NCBI GenBank assembly: GCA_965224275.1
Contig: CBDCYR010000011.1
Coordinates: 372,001 to 436,000, forward strand
Reading direction: 5' to 3'
DNA from: CAUZWH01 sp965224275
GTDB taxonomy: Bacteria > Pseudomonadota > Alphaproteobacteria > SHVV01
Length of the DNA stretch: 64,000 nt
This document shows, one piece after another, positions 1 through 8,114 of the stretch. Every line of letters starts with the position of its first letter. The stretch's first letter is position 1. Under the pieces are notes generated by a model that made no database searches, had not been told where the DNA came from, and was given only the letters and a program-made list of their open reading frames with translations. The position numbers were made by a program, and so were the translations under genes.

Positions 1-17
1 AGTGCGGAGAGACGCGT

Positions 18-353
18 ATGAGCGAACCCATGATGAATGTAACAGATGCCGCAGCCGGCCGTGTGAAAGCGCTGCTTTCGCAACGCGGTAAGGAATCGGC
101 CGGGGTGCGTATTGGCGTGCGCACCGCGGGGTGTTCTGGCCTGTCCTACACATTGGAATATGCCGATGAGAAATCGGAATTCGACGAAACCGTGGAGGAC
201 AATGGCGTAACTATTTTCATCGATCCCAAGGCCGTGATGTTCCTGATCGGTACTGAAATGGACTTTGTCGAAGACACCCTCAAATCCGGCTTTGTCTTTA
301 GCAACCCCAATGAAAAGGGTCGCTGCGGTTGCGGCGAATCGTTTCACGTCTAG
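18..353 (+). CDS. iscA: A-type iron-sulfur carrier IscA (HesB family)
   Basis: Cytoplasmic carrier that accepts or delivers Fe-S clusters during ISC-type assembly. The 111-residue product has the family length and the three conserved cysteines: Cys39 in AGCSG and Cys103/Cys105 in RCGCGESF near the C terminus. A GGAGAG ribosome site lies just upstream of the ATG. It is followed by hscB, hscA, fdx and iscX on the same strand, which identifies it as the ISC IscA rather than SufA or ErpA. iscR, iscS and iscU would be expected immediately left of the window. Confidence 0.92.
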   Translation: MSEPMMNVTDAAAGRVKALLSQRGKESAGVRIGVRTAGCSGLSYTLEYADEKSEFDETVEDNGVTIFIDPKAVMFLIGTEMDFVEDTLKSGFVFSNPNEKGRCGCGESFHV

Positions 354-403
354 TCGCGGCGGTGCGGCGGTTTCGCTGCGCCGTATCGAAGGATAGTCAC
401 CAC

Positions 404-429
404 GATCGCGGAGTCTCGGTTCCGCGATC
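404..429 (+). promoter_or_regulatory. Hairpin between iscA and hscB
   Basis: A perfect 9-base inverted repeat (GATCGCGGA, 8-base loop, TCCGCGATC) lies in the 96-base gap between iscA and hscB. It is not followed by a clear T run, so it could be a weak attenuator or an mRNA processing or stability element that sets iscA apart from the chaperone genes. The structure is seen; the role is inference. Confidence 0.4.
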
Positions 430-449
430 TCTTACATTCGGAATGTTAG

Positions 450-1139
450 TTGGCGCAGGCCTCACAACATACGACGCGAGTCGAGCACGAGGGCGGCAAA
501 CTTGGTGACGAGCCTGGTGCGGTTAGATCCTGTTGGTCGTGCCACGGCCCGGTACCGGCGATCGAGTTGTTCTGCCAGACCTGCGAGGCGCTGCAGGCAC
601 CAATCGGGCGCGATCGTTTCCAGCGGCTAGATTTGGAGCGTGCTTACGATATCGATCTCGAGCAGCTCGATGGTAGCTACTTTCGTTACCAACGGCTGCT
701 CCATCCCGATCGTTTTGCCACAAAGTCTGCCAAGGAGCGGGCGCTGTCGCTCCAGCACGCGACCGATGTCAATGAAGCCTACGAAACTTTGCGCGATCCC
801 CTGCGTCGGGCCGAGTACCTGCTGTCGCTGATGGGACGCGCCGTCAACATTGGCGAGCAAACGATCAACGATCCGGAGTTGCTGACCGAATCGATGGAAC
901 GACGCGAGGCGCTGGCAGAGGCCGACAGTGCCGCCAAGGTTGATGTAATCATCGCCGCGGCATCCTCGGACATGGCGCTGTGTGGGACCGCTATTGCGGC
1001 CGCGTTCGCAGATCAGAATATAGACGATGCCGCGTCACTCACCACCCGGCTCAAATATCTACAAAAACTCGGGTCCGAGGCACGGTCTGCACGCGCCCGG
1101 TATGGTGCCGCGTCTCCGCTCGTGACCGCAGGGTCGTAA
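450..1139 (+). CDS. hscB: Fe-S co-chaperone HscB (J-protein with N-terminal zinc finger)
   Basis: J-domain co-chaperone that brings IscU to HscA and stimulates its ATPase during cluster transfer. The J domain covers about residues 64-135 with the diagnostic HPD motif at 85-87, followed by the helical IscU-binding domain (about 145-220). Ahead of the J domain are two CxxC pairs (Cys28/31 and Cys42/45), a zinc-finger extension also seen in eukaryotic HSC20 and some alphaproteobacterial HscB. The TTG start is chosen because it keeps the zinc finger; no better in-frame ATG precedes it. The stop overlaps the hscA start (TAATG), indicating translational coupling. Confidence 0.9.
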   Translation: MAQASQHTTRVEHEGGKLGDEPGAVRSCWSCHGPVPAIELFCQTCEALQAPIGRDRFQRLDLERAYDIDLEQLDGSYFRYQRLLHPDRFATKSAKERALSLQHATDVNEAYETLRDPLRRAEYLLSLMGRAVNIGEQTINDPELLTESMERREALAEADSAAKVDVIIAAASSDMALCGTAIAAAFADQNIDDAASLTTRLKYLQKLGSEARSARARYGAASPLVTAGS

Positions 1140-3040
1140 TGCTGCTCGATATCCACGAGCCCGGCGAAACCCCAGCGCCGCACGAAACAGACGCGATCGC
1201 TGTCGGCATCGATCTCGGTACGACCAATTCGTTGGTCGCGGCGTCAAGCGCAGGCAAACCTGAAGTCCTCCGCAATATTCACGGTGAAGGATTGGTGCCT
1301 TCGATTGTCGCCTACGAAGCGGATCAGGTCGTCGTCGGATATCCCGCGCGCAAACGCTTGGCCGATGCCCCAGAGTTGGTCGTGAGTTCGATTAAGCGAT
1401 TGATGGGTCGGGGTCTCGAAGATGTAAAGAGGTTGGCTGGCACGCTGCCGTTTGAGGTCGACGAAAACGCTGAAGGCATGGTTCGCTTGAAAATTGCGGG
1501 CCGTACGTTGACACCGGTTGAAGTGTCCGCGGAGATTCTGCGTACGCTAAGGCGACGCGCAGAGACTTCCTTGAATCGCGACATCACCCGGGCGGTGGTG
1601 ACCGTTCCGGCTTATTTTGACGATGCAGCGAGAACCGCGACCAAAGATGCTGCACGACTGGCCGGGCTCGACGTCCTCCGGTTGATCAACGAACCAACCG
1701 CTGCAGCACTCGCATACGGTCTCGATAAGGGTGCCGAGGGGTTGTACGCGATCTACGATCTCGGCGGCGGAACCTTCGACGTCTCCATCCTAAAAATGGA
1801 GAAAGGCGTGTTCCAAGTGCTCGCGACTGGCGGTGATTCGGCGCTTGGCGGTGATGATTTCGATCACGCCATTGCCGAACGATTTCTGTCGGAACGTGTT
1901 CAAAACACCGACTTAGGTGGAACAACGCCGGTCGACGCCAAGCTGGCTTTGGAAATTGCTCGCGCCGCAAAAGAGCATCTAACCGAGCACGACAACGGCA
2001 GTTGGCCACTTGGTGAAAGCGGCAAACAATCGACGCATACGATCGATGTGGCGACGTTCGATGCCCTGATATCACCGCTGGTTGATCGAACCATCGGGAT
2101 CTGCATATCAGTGGTCGAGGATGCCGGATTGAACGTTAATCAAATAGCGGGAGTGGTCCTCGTCGGCGGGTCAACCAGAGTTCCGCAGGTGCGCCGCAAG
2201 GTCGCGGCTTGCTTTGGCGCCGAACCGCTCGCCGACATAGATCCGGATGAAGTCGTCGCGCTCGGCGCGGCGTTGCAGGCAGAGGCGTTGACAGTGGGCT
2301 CGGATACCTTGCTGCTTGACGTGACTCCACTGTCGCTTGGCCTCGAGACGATGGGGGGTGTCGTGGAAAAGGTGATTCACCGAAACACGCCAATCCCGGT
2401 CGCCCTGGCACAAGAATTTACGACCTACCAGGATGGCCAGAACGCGATGCTTATTCATGTCGTCCAGGGCGAGCGCGAAATGGTTGACCAGAACCGCTCG
2501 CTTGCTCGCTTCGTCCTTCACAATATTCCGCCCCTGACCGCTGGCGCAGCGCGAATCCACGTGAACTTTGCTCTCGATGCTGACGGCATCCTCACCGTAA
2601 GCGCGCGCGAGCAGTCGACCGATATCGAACAGCGAGTCGAGGTTAAGCCCAGTTACGGCCTCAGTGATGAGGATATGGAAACCATGCTGCGCGACAGCAT
2701 GAAACATGCGCGCGAGGATATGGAAACCCGCATGCTCACCGAGTCTCGAGTTGAAGGGCGACGCAATGTGCTGGCGCTGCGCGCGGCGCTCGATGTCGAT
2801 GGGGATCTATTGCGTCCGATCGAACGACGAAGCGTGGAGAACGCGCTCGCCGGTCTAGAGAAGGCGATGGCGACATCCGATCGTGAGCTTATCGAGGGCT
2901 GGATCGAAAAACTCGATGACGAGACCCAGTTCTTTGCCGAACGGCGTATGGATCGCGGTATTCGAGAAGCGTTGGAAGGTGTCTCCGTCGACGACCTCGA
3001 ACGCGGCGTCGGCAGCGATGCAGAGACGAGCGGTGCTTAA
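1139..3040 (+). CDS. hscA: Hsp70-type Fe-S chaperone HscA
   Basis: Specialised Hsp70 ATPase that acts with HscB on IscU. The ATG that overlaps the hscB stop gives a 633-residue protein, normal for HscA; an open frame extends further upstream but only over hscB. Nucleotide-binding signatures are present: GIDLGTTNS (23-31), the DLGGGTFDVS phosphate loop and LVGGSTRVPQV. The substrate-binding domain follows with the EFTTYQDGQ region and a helical lid. The DnaK-type C-terminal disordered tail is absent, as expected for HscA. Its position between hscB and fdx confirms the identity. Confidence 0.93.
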   Translation: MLLDIHEPGETPAPHETDAIAVGIDLGTTNSLVAASSAGKPEVLRNIHGEGLVPSIVAYEADQVVVGYPARKRLADAPELVVSSIKRLMGRGLEDVKRLAGTLPFEVDENAEGMVRLKIAGRTLTPVEVSAEILRTLRRRAETSLNRDITRAVVTVPAYFDDAARTATKDAARLAGLDVLRLINEPTAAALAYGLDKGAEGLYAIYDLGGGTFDVSILKMEKGVFQVLATGGDSALGGDDFDHAIAERFLSERVQNTDLGGTTPVDAKLALEIARAAKEHLTEHDNGSWPLGESGKQSTHTIDVATFDALISPLVDRTIGICISVVEDAGLNVNQIAGVVLVGGSTRVPQVRRKVAACFGAEPLADIDPDEVVALGAALQAEALTVGSDTLLLDVTPLSLGLETMGGVVEKVIHRNTPIPVALAQEFTTYQDGQNAMLIHVVQGEREMVDQNRSLARFVLHNIPPLTAGAARIHVNFALDADGILTVSAREQSTDIEQRVEVKPSYGLSDEDMETMLRDSMKHAREDMETRMLTESRVEGRRNVLALRAALDVDGDLLRPIERRSVENALAGLEKAMATSDRELIEGWIEKLDDETQFFAERRMDRGIREALEGVSVDDLERGVGSDAETSGA

Positions 3041-3079
3041 CCTCTCGTCTAATCGATTTAGGATTTAGAGCCCTCTCCA

Positions 3080-3412
3080 ATGCCAAAGATGACGTTCGTC
3101 GACAAGAATGGTGCGGAAATCGTTGTCGACGCACCGCTTGGCCAGTCTGTGCTGGAAATTGCCCACCGCAACAGCATAGATCTTGAAGGTGCTTGCGAGG
3201 GCTCGCTGGCCTGCTCGACGTGTCACGTTATTGTTGATCAGGAGTATTTCGATCGGCTCGCGGAACCCACCGAAGATGAGGAAGACATGCTTGATCTTGC
3301 CTTTGGTTTGACTCATACGTCTCGACTGGGCTGCCAAATTATCATCTCCGAGGAACTTGACGGTTTGCGCGTTCTCCTGCCCAAGGCGACCCGTAATATG
3401 ATGGTTGGTTGA
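3080..3412 (+). CDS. fdx: ISC-type [2Fe-2S] ferredoxin
   Basis: Electron donor for Fe-S cluster assembly, of the adrenodoxin type. The 110-residue protein has the four ligand cysteines Cys39, Cys45, Cys48 and Cys85 in the CX5CX2C...C arrangement (CEGSLACSTC, then LGCQ) and the acidic EDEEDM patch used for partner docking. The gene lies 39 bases after hscA and is followed closely by iscX, so it belongs to the same transcription unit. Confidence 0.93.
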   Translation: MPKMTFVDKNGAEIVVDAPLGQSVLEIAHRNSIDLEGACEGSLACSTCHVIVDQEYFDRLAEPTEDEEDMLDLAFGLTHTSRLGCQIIISEELDGLRVLLPKATRNMMVG

Positions 3413-3431
3413 GACGAGGAGCGCGCTTGCG

Positions 3432-3632
3432 ATGACATTGAAATGGATCGATACCTACGACATCGCCATCGAGCTCGAAGAGCGGCATCCCGACGTCGAC
3501 GTTGTCAATATGCGCTTCACAGACCTCCACAAATGGGTCCGCGAGCTACCTGGTTTTGATGACGATCCCGCCAGCTCCAACGAGAAGATACTTGAGGCCA
3601 TTCAAATGGCCTGGATCGAGGAGCGGGACTAG
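3432..3632 (+). CDS. iscX: Fe-S assembly protein IscX
   Basis: Small acidic adaptor that binds IscS and iron and modulates cluster synthesis. The 66-residue product shows the family pattern: TDLHKWV, the acidic LPGFDDDP stretch and the C-terminal AIQMAWIEE. The ATG at 3432 is preceded by GACGAGGAG and gives the usual length; an upstream alternative would add nine residues not seen in the family. It is the last gene of the ISC cluster. Confidence 0.92.
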   Translation: MTLKWIDTYDIAIELEERHPDVDVVNMRFTDLHKWVRELPGFDDDPASSNEKILEAIQMAWIEERD

Positions 3633-3688
3633 GAAATCCCCACACCAACCGTTCTATCGCGGCAGCCAACGATCCGGCGGATCCGCGC

Positions 3689-4516
3689 TTAAGCCGGCAT
3701 TTCGACTTTGAGCAGTTCTGGGTAGTCACCAACATAGGCGCGATGGCTGACCAGTGAACCCGATGGCAGCCACGCATGAATGTCGACCGCGGGCGGTTCT
3801 GAAATAAGGGTGAGGTGGCGCTCCGCGCCAAGATCTAATTCGATTTGATGCGCTGTGCTGGGCGCCACGCTAACCGTGGTGCCGTTCCAGCGGGTGGTGA
3901 TGGGCCTGTGAATGTGTCCGCAAACGATGCGCTCGATTTGGGAATGTCTGGCGACAACCGCGCCCAGCGCATCCGCGCCGATCAGACCTTGGCCATCGCG
4001 ATTGCGATCGAACGGCTTGATGCCGGTAAGGAACGGCGGGTGATGCATGCACACAAACGTCGGTCGGGTTGGTGCTTCGGCCAGGCGTTGATCCAGCCAC
4101 CCGATCCGCTCTTCGCATAACTCGCCGCCGGTTTCTCCCGCGATCAAGGTATCCAGAAAAATCAACCGCAGCGGTAGGTCTTCGACCGTATATTGCAGGA
4201 ATGGTCCGCTCGGCAGGTAGGCGTGATCGGGAAAAACAGCACGTAGATTGTCGCGATCGTCATGGTTACCCGGAACCAGGAATAGCGGCGTCGGCAACGG
4301 TTCCAACACGGCGCGTATGTGTTCGTATTCCTCTCGCGTCCCCTCGTGGATAAGATCGCCGGTCGCGACAACGACGTCGGGACGCGGCGTCATTCCCAAA
4401 ATATGGGTTACCGCGTTTCCCAAATGTTCAGCGGATCGGTACTGTTGGTCGAAGGGGCTACCGCGTTTGCCGATGTGGCAATCGGTAATCTGAGCGATGA
4501 TGAAGGGCGTCGACAT
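3689..4516 (-). CDS. Calcineurin-like metallophosphoesterase, CpdA-like
   Basis: Binuclear-metal phosphodiesterase, most like cyclic-nucleotide phosphodiesterases of the CpdA/Icc group. All five metallophosphoesterase motifs are present: DCH (12-14), GDLIHEG, GNHDDR, HHPP and GHIHRP. The ATG at 4516 starts the protein right before the first motif region; the longer frame adds an unlikely leader. It converges on iscX and is divergent from the TfoX pair. Cyclic AMP as substrate is an inference from the family. Confidence 0.8.
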   Translation of the reverse strand: MSTPFIIAQITDCHIGKRGSPFDQQYRSAEHLGNAVTHILGMTPRPDVVVATGDLIHEGTREEYEHIRAVLEPLPTPLFLVPGNHDDRDNLRAVFPDHAYLPSGPFLQYTVEDLPLRLIFLDTLIAGETGGELCEERIGWLDQRLAEAPTRPTFVCMHHPPFLTGIKPFDRNRDGQGLIGADALGAVVARHSQIERIVCGHIHRPITTRWNGTTVSVAPSTAHQIELDLGAERHLTLISEPPAVDIHAWLPSGSLVSHRAYVGDYPELLKVEMPA

Positions 4517-4580
4517 CGATTGGCCTTCCCGGCATGCGTGCACTGCCCCACTACCTAGGCACAACACAGATTAACGTCAA

Positions 4581-4934
4581 ATGGCCCGCGAATCTCAGTT
4601 TCTCAACGAGGTCCTTGGTCGTCTGGCGCCAATCGGGGCTCGTGGCAGGTCGATGTTTGGCGGATTTGGAATCTACGTTGATGACGTAATGATGGCGCTG
4701 ATTGCCGATGATGTCGTCTACTTTAAGACCGATGAGTCCAACCGAGGAGACTTCGAAGACCGTGGAACCGGTCCATTCATGTACGCCGGTAAGCGCGGTA
4801 AACCCATTGCGATGTCGTATCACGAGGTGCCCGACGATATTCTCGAAGACCCCGATGACTTGCTTCTCTGGGCGGAGAAGGCCGTCGCCGTCGCCAGGCG
4901 AAACAAGAAGCCCAAGCGCAAGAAAAAGTATTGA
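4581..4934 (+). CDS. TfoX N-terminal domain protein (first of a tandem pair)
   Basis: A 117-residue stand-alone TfoX/Sxy N-terminal domain: RSMFGGFGIYVDD, the YFKTDE strand and the YHEVPDDILEDP segment, ending in a lysine-rich tail. Full TfoX is a competence regulator, but single-domain homologues have no established function. Its stop overlaps the start of the next gene, a diverged paralogue, so the two are probably co-translated and may form a heteromer. Confidence 0.75.
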   Translation: MARESQFLNEVLGRLAPIGARGRSMFGGFGIYVDDVMMALIADDVVYFKTDESNRGDFEDRGTGPFMYAGKRGKPIAMSYHEVPDDILEDPDDLLLWAEKAVAVARRNKKPKRKKKY

Positions 4935-5296
4935 CGGTTCAGCACGTGGTAGATGGGAGCGCTTTGATCGACTACTTGTTCGATCAACTCGGCGACTTTG
5001 CAGCATCGTCGAAGCGAATGTTTGGAGGTACCGCCCTCTACCATGGCGATGCCATGTTTGGTTTTGTCTACCACGACCGGATCTATTTCAAGGTCGATAC
5101 TCGCAACCGCGATGAATACGTACAGGCGAGGATGGAGGTGCTGCTATACGCGCCGGATAAAACGGCGCAGCGAATCGGCTCACTGATGGAAGTTCCCGCT
5201 GACGTCCTGGAAGAACCCGACGCACTCGGCCAATGGGCGGCAAAGGCAGTCGATGCTGCCTTGGCTTCGAAACAACGTGGGCCGAAGGCCGGTTAG
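4931..5296 (+). CDS. TfoX N-terminal domain protein (second of a tandem pair)
   Basis: A 121-residue paralogue of the preceding gene with the same core (KRMFGGTALYHGD, YFKVDTRN, MEVPADVLEEP). The TTG at 4931 overlaps the upstream TGA; a GTG five codons later is the alternative. It converges on the thiolase gene with a few bases of overlap at the 3' ends. Function unknown beyond the domain assignment. Confidence 0.72.
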   Translation: MTVQHVVDGSALIDYLFDQLGDFAASSKRMFGGTALYHGDAMFGFVYHDRIYFKVDTRNRDEYVQARMEVLLYAPDKTAQRIGSLMEVPADVLEEPDALGQWAAKAVDAALASKQRGPKAG

Positions 5297-6501
5297 CTCA
5301 CCCGCTCGAGTACCGTCGCAATACCCTGGCCAACGCCGATGCACATCGTAACAAGTGCGTAGCGTCCCCCCGTTCGACCGAGTTGGTAAGCAGCGGTCGT
5401 CGCCAACCGGGCGCCACTCGCGCCCAGTGGATGGCCAAGCGCAATTGCGCCGCCGTTGGGATTGACGTGATCGGCATCGTCGGGGACACCGAGCTGACGC
5501 AGCACCGCCAATCCTTGCGCCGCGAACGCTTCGTTGAGTTCGATGACGTCCATATCGCTGACTTTGAGACCGAGCTTTTCCATCAACTTTGAAGACGCCG
5601 GTGCCGGTCCAATTCCCATAATCCGCGGCGGCACACCCGCGGTAGCGGTGCCGGCGACGCGGGCGAGAGGGGTTAATCCGTACTTGTCGACTGCGGCGGA
5701 TGAGGCGATCAGCATCGCACACGCGCCGTCATTGACCCCAGACGCATTGCCGGCTGTAACCGAGCCACCCTCGCGAAAGGCAGGTTTGAGCTTGGCCAAG
5801 GCCTCGGCGGTTGTCTCACGCCTGGGGTGCTCATCGGTTTCGACCGAGATGGGATCGCCCTTGCGACGCGGTATCGTTACCGGCACGATTTCGTGCGTGA
5901 GGTCGCCGCGATCTTGAGCAGCGGCGGTCCGATTTTGACTGCGTAAAGCGAAGGCATCCTGATCATCGCGCGCGATCTGAAATTCCTCGGCCACGTTCTC
6001 GGCCGTTTCACCCATTGCATCGACCCCGTGCATCTCCTTCATCTTCTTGTTGACGAAGCGCCAACCGATGGTGGTGTCGTAGATCTCGGCCTTGCGGGAG
6101 AAGGCGGTATCGGCTTTTGGCATCACAAAAGGCGCCCGGCTCATACTCTCGACGCCGCCTGCGATGGCGAGATCAATCTCGCCCGTACGGATTGCGCGGG
6201 CCGCGCACGTCAAGGCTTCGAGCCCCGAACCGCACAGGCGGTTCACCGTCGCCCCTGGCACAGCATCGGGCAATCCAGCAAGGAGTGATGCCATCCGCGC
6301 GACGTTGCGGTTGTCCTCACCGGCCTGGTTGGTATTGCCGTAATAGACCTCGTCGACATTCTCCCACGCCACATCAGGGTTGCGGGCCATGAGAGCCGTT
6401 ATCGGAACGGCTGCGAGGTCATCGGTGCGGACCGGCGCGAGAGCGCCACCAAAACGGCCAAATGGCGTGCGAACGGCGTCGCAGATGAAGGCTTCGGTCA
6501 T
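5293..6501 (-). CDS. paaJ: Thiolase, 3-oxoadipyl-CoA thiolase type (PaaJ/PcaF)
   Basis: Cleaves a 3-oxoacyl-CoA with CoA at the end of an aromatic or beta-oxidation route; PaaJ/PcaF forms succinyl-CoA and acetyl-CoA. The 402-residue protein has the nucleophilic cysteine in NRLCGSG (Cys90), the active-site GHPLGASGAR histidine and the MCIGVGQG cysteine near the end. The ATG at 6501 is one base beyond the stop of the paaG homologue, so it is the last gene of the operon. The substrate call rests on the adjacent paaF and paaG homologues; a general acetyl-CoA acetyltransferase is the alternative. Confidence 0.75.
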   Translation of the reverse strand: MTEAFICDAVRTPFGRFGGALAPVRTDDLAAVPITALMARNPDVAWENVDEVYYGNTNQAGEDNRNVARMASLLAGLPDAVPGATVNRLCGSGLEALTCAARAIRTGEIDLAIAGGVESMSRAPFVMPKADTAFSRKAEIYDTTIGWRFVNKKMKEMHGVDAMGETAENVAEEFQIARDDQDAFALRSQNRTAAAQDRGDLTHEIVPVTIPRRKGDPISVETDEHPRRETTAEALAKLKPAFREGGSVTAGNASGVNDGACAMLIASSAAVDKYGLTPLARVAGTATAGVPPRIMGIGPAPASSKLMEKLGLKVSDMDVIELNEAFAAQGLAVLRQLGVPDDADHVNPNGGAIALGHPLGASGARLATTAAYQLGRTGGRYALVTMCIGVGQGIATVLERVS

Positions 6502-6502
6502 G

Positions 6503-7288
6503 TCAGCTCCCTTTGAATTCGGCCGGTCTCTTCTCGATAAAGGCCCTGACACCTTCTCCGAAATCGTCCGTCCTGGTTGCGATCACCTGGAGATCACGTT
6601 CAAGGTCGAGTTGGGCATCGAGCGTATTGTCGATGCTCGCGTCGAGCGCGCGCCGAATAAGCGACAACGCCTTGGTGGGTTGTGTCGCGAGACGTGCCGC
6701 CAGGCTACGCGCTTCGTTCATCACCTGATCGTCCTCGACACACTTCCAGATCAAGCCCCAATCGGCCGCGGTTTCGGCCGGTAATTTGTCACCGAGCATG
6801 GCCAGGGCCGCGGCCCGCGCCCGCCCTACCAGGCGCGGCAGAAAATAGCTTCCGCCACAGTCCGGTACCAGACCGATGCGAATGAACGCTTGCACGAAAT
6901 CGGCAGATCGTGCGGCGATTACGAAGTCAGCACAGAGCGCCAGATTGGCTCCCGCGCCAGCTGCGACGCCGTTGACCGCGGCGATCACGGGCATCTCGAT
7001 GCTGCGCAGAATACGCACCATGCGGTTATAGTTTTTGTCCAGCGAATCGGCGAAATCGACTTGACCGCCGTCCGGATCTCGATCGCTAAGGTCCTGCCCG
7101 GCGCAAAAGCCGCGGCCTTCTCCGGTGATGATCAGGGCCCGGGCACCATCTTTGCCGCTCGCCGATTTTAGCGCAGAACGCAGTTCGCTATGCATCGTGG
7201 CGTTGAACGAGTTGAGAACATCGGGTCGGTTCAGCGTGATCGTTGCCACGTCATCGGTGATGTCATAACGGATTGTTTCAAATGCCAT
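6503..7288 (-). CDS. paaG: Crotonase-fold isomerase, PaaG type
   Basis: Resembles PaaG, which isomerises ring-1,2-epoxyphenylacetyl-CoA to the oxepin. The diagnostic GRGFCAGQDLSDR and GLVPDCGGS segments are present, and the usual hydratase glutamates are replaced as in PaaG (aspartate in PDCGG). The ATG at 7288 is chosen because GGAGG sits five bases upstream; an ATG four codons earlier overlaps that site. It lies between paaF and paaJ homologues. No epoxidase genes (paaABCDE) are in the window, so it may act on a related ring-CoA substrate. Confidence 0.75.
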   Translation of the reverse strand: MAFETIRYDITDDVATITLNRPDVLNSFNATMHSELRSALKSASGKDGARALIITGEGRGFCAGQDLSDRDPDGGQVDFADSLDKNYNRMVRILRSIEMPVIAAVNGVAAGAGANLALCADFVIAARSADFVQAFIRIGLVPDCGGSYFLPRLVGRARAAALAMLGDKLPAETAADWGLIWKCVEDDQVMNEARSLAARLATQPTKALSLIRRALDASIDNTLDAQLDLERDLQVIATRTDDFGEGVRAFIEKRPAEFKGS

Positions 7289-7299
7289 ATCGGCCTCCA

Positions 7300-8085
7300 T
7301 CAGCGGCCCTTGAACGCGGGTTTGCGTTTTTCGAGAAAGGCGTTCACGCCCTCCGCCTTATCTTCGGTACCGAGAATGATACCGAACGCCCGCCGCTCGT
7401 AATCCAGACCTGCTTCCAGCGTAAGGTCATACGATTTCAAAACCGATTCCTTGGCCAGGCGGACCGAGATCGGCGGCTTGGCCGCGATCGTGCAGCCGAG
7501 CTTGAGTGCGCGTTCGATGGATACTTCGTGTGGCACCACCTCGGCCACGAGCCCCGCGGTCAGCGCTTCGGCGGCATCGATCATCTCACCCGACAGCACC
7601 ATCTTCATCGCCAGCGACTTGCCGACCGTCCGCGTCAGGCGCTGCGTGCCGCCGGCGCCGGGCATGATTCCGACATTGACCTCCGGTTGGCCGAATTTGG
7701 CGGTGTCGCCGGCAATGATGATATCGGCATGCATGGCGAGCTCACAGCCGCCGCCGAGGGCATAGCCGTTGACCGCGGCGATCAGCGGTTTGGGAAAGCG
7801 GCGTACGCGGTCCCACACACGCTGCCTTTCGTTCTTAAGATCCGCGATCGCTTCGCGTTTGGCCATTTCATTAAGATCGGCGCCGGCTGCAAAGACGCTG
7901 TCGCCGCCGGTCAGCACCACCGCCCGAACCTCATCATCATCGGCGGCTGTTTCGAGGGCATTGGAGATCTCGGCCAAATGATTGCCCGACAGGGCATTTA
8001 ACTGTTTCGGCCGGTTCATGGTGATGAGCCGCACGTGGTCGTGGGGATTGGTGACAACGATGTCGCTGTAGCTGGGATCAGCCAT
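7300..8085 (-). CDS. paaF: Enoyl-CoA hydratase, PaaF type
   Basis: Hydrates a 2,3-dehydroacyl-CoA. The 261-residue crotonase has both catalytic glutamates, in GGGCELAMHAD and GQPEVNVGI, the oxyanion loop FAAGADLNEMA and the C-terminal KRKPAFKGR. FAAGADLNEMA, AAVNGYALG and VGKSLAxKMVLSGE closely match E. coli PaaF as I remember it. It is followed at once by the paaG homologue and preceded by the CoA ligase. Confidence 0.78.
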   Translation of the reverse strand: MADPSYSDIVVTNPHDHVRLITMNRPKQLNALSGNHLAEISNALETAADDDEVRAVVLTGGDSVFAAGADLNEMAKREAIADLKNERQRVWDRVRRFPKPLIAAVNGYALGGGCELAMHADIIIAGDTAKFGQPEVNVGIMPGAGGTQRLTRTVGKSLAMKMVLSGEMIDAAEALTAGLVAEVVPHEVSIERALKLGCTIAAKPPISVRLAKESVLKSYDLTLEAGLDYERRAFGIILGTEDKAEGVNAFLEKRKPAFKGR

Positions 8086-8114
8086 CCTGCAATCTCGGCA
8101 TTGTAAGAGTGAAT

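Noticed and set aside
5293..8085. A complete phenylacetate (paa) pathway
   Set aside because: Only paaF, paaG and paaJ homologues are present; epoxidase, ring-hydrolase and PaaK-type ligase are missing from the window.
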